Part shown: positions 22,419 through 23,023 of the stretch, one piece after another | Layout: each line of letters opens with the position of its first letter | Position numbering within the stretch: the first letter of the stretch is position 1 | NCBI GenBank assembly: GCA_040394475.1 | Contig: JBEBSD010000088.1 | Span: 1 to 23,023 of the forward strand | Length of the DNA stretch: 23,023 bases | From: JBEBSD01 sp040394475 | GTDB taxonomy: Bacteria; Bacteroidota; Bacteroidia; Cytophagales; Spirosomataceae | Direction: 5' to 3' | Made by a program: the position numbers and the translations under genes | The notes under the pieces: model-generated | Database searches by the model: none | The model's input: the letters and a program-made list of their open reading frames with translations, nothing else | What the model was told of the DNA's origin: nothing

Positions 22419-23023
22419 TGGCCTGGTGTCGTGTCAAGTATGAAATGCCTTACCGTGGACTGTGTCTTCACAGGCCACTCCGCCCCCGTTTGGGCGCCCA
22501 GTCGGCATTTTGGTAGTATTGAGGATACTCCATCCCGACAAAAGCCCCGAAGGGGCGGCATTTTGGCAGAACTTGATTGAATGGTTGACTGTCAGATAAA
22601 AACCTGTCTATTTTCTTATATAAAACGGCAACGAAGTATTCCGGTCAGCAAAGCCCCTGCTCCACGATAGTTCGCTAATGCTGCGATTGGGAAATACCGC
22701 CCCTTTGGGTAGGGTGCCCAAACGGTGTTCGGAAATTTGTTGTAAACAGCCTGCTGAAATGCACTTGCTGGCTGTTGAAATATCGGCCCTACAGGCCTTT
22801 TGCCAGGTGTTTGGCTGCCATTTCCTACCAAAATAACGCCCCGAATGGGGCTTTTATCACCCGTTGAAGGCTCGTGGAGCCGGGGGCGCCCAGCCGGGGG
22901 AGCCTAGTCGGTATGAGGATACTGTATCCCGACAAAAGCCCCAGAGGGGCGGTATTTTGGTAGTATTGAGGATACTCCATCCCGACAAAAGCCCCGGAGG
23001 GGCGGTATTTTGGTAGTATTGAG
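22419..23023. repeat. Gene-free block of GC-hairpin repeats, ~53-bp period
   Basis: The unit reads tagtattgaggatactccat, then cccgacaaaagcccc, a short loop and ggggcggtattttgg. Copies lie at 22512-22566, about 22907-22960 and 22961-23013, and the first ten bases of another at 23014-23023 run off the window. Degenerate gcccc/ggggc pieces lie at about 22483-22510, 22695-22733 and 22838-22855. Each copy contains a small gcccc/ggggc hairpin. At 22877-22904 there are two reverse-orientation units of the 14-bp array seen at 19295-19350. No credible protein-coding gene is present; a 71-residue frame at 22616-22831 crosses the repeats. Confidence 0.78.

Noticed and set aside
22616..22831. 71-residue minus-strand frame after amt
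   Set aside because: It lies within the degenerate hairpin-repeat block and shows no domain, signal or initiation context.
22907..23023. CRISPR array at the right edge
   Set aside because: The ~53-bp units abut each other without unique spacers and the copies are imperfect.

Overview
The window looks like a chromosomal segment of a Bacteroidota bacterium, probably an environmental member of the Cytophagales/Chitinophagales/Sphingobacteriales range. Three things support this. Starts lack Shine-Dalgarno sequences. Several upstream regions carry the Bacteroidota -7 box TAnnTTTG. The gene pairs (divergent LuxC-type acyl-CoA reductase and ferredoxin; outer-membrane porin followed by amt) are typical of that phylum. 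The assignment is inferred; no rRNA or other marker is present. I see no tRNA, rRNA, CRISPR array, prophage or transposase gene.

Layout. 1-428: a gene-free block of interspersed CTCCGTG/CACAGAGG-type repeats. 429-3724 (minus): a tight three-gene operon of a class I glutamine-amidotransferase-like protein, an ATP-grasp-like protein and a class III aminotransferase. The set resembles a small-molecule pathway with no obvious name. 3994-10275: a carbohydrate catabolism locus with an MFS sugar transporter (minus), divergent from two Gfo/Idh/MocA oxidoreductases, a xylose-isomerase-like TIM-barrel enzyme and a GntP-type sugar-acid permease. The likely logic is uptake, oxidation or epimerisation of a sugar or cyclitol through keto intermediates, and sugar-acid transport.

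10276-12278: a rearranged-looking stretch. A membrane-anchored alpha/beta hydrolase gene (minus) is flanked by two direct copies of a two-hairpin element. A 40-bp relic of a gntP 3' end, differing only at synonymous positions, lies beyond the second copy. 12279-13491: an AT-richer two-gene module, a winged-helix-like protein overlapping an AbiEii-like nucleotidyltransferase. It is preceded by a perfect 26-bp palindrome that overlaps an excellent promoter, and it reads as an autoregulated toxin-antitoxin or defence-type cassette.

13505-18973: core genes. These are dapA and ligA (minus), rpe (plus), then the acyl-CoA reductase (minus) divergent from a 2[4Fe-4S] ferredoxin. 19030-19703: a gene-free stretch with a 43-bp tandem duplication, a 15-bp x4 array, a 14-bp x4 array and an AT-rich promoter region. 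19704-22326: a BBP2/OmpL-like porin and an Amt ammonium channel, plausibly one nitrogen-uptake unit. 22327-23023: two terminators and another gene-free block of GC-hairpin repeats with a roughly 53-bp tandem period that runs off the window edge.

The most interesting items are the 12.2-13.5 kb regulator/nucleotidyltransferase module, the GATase/ATP-grasp/aminotransferase operon, and the twin hairpin elements with the gntP relic around the membrane hydrolase.
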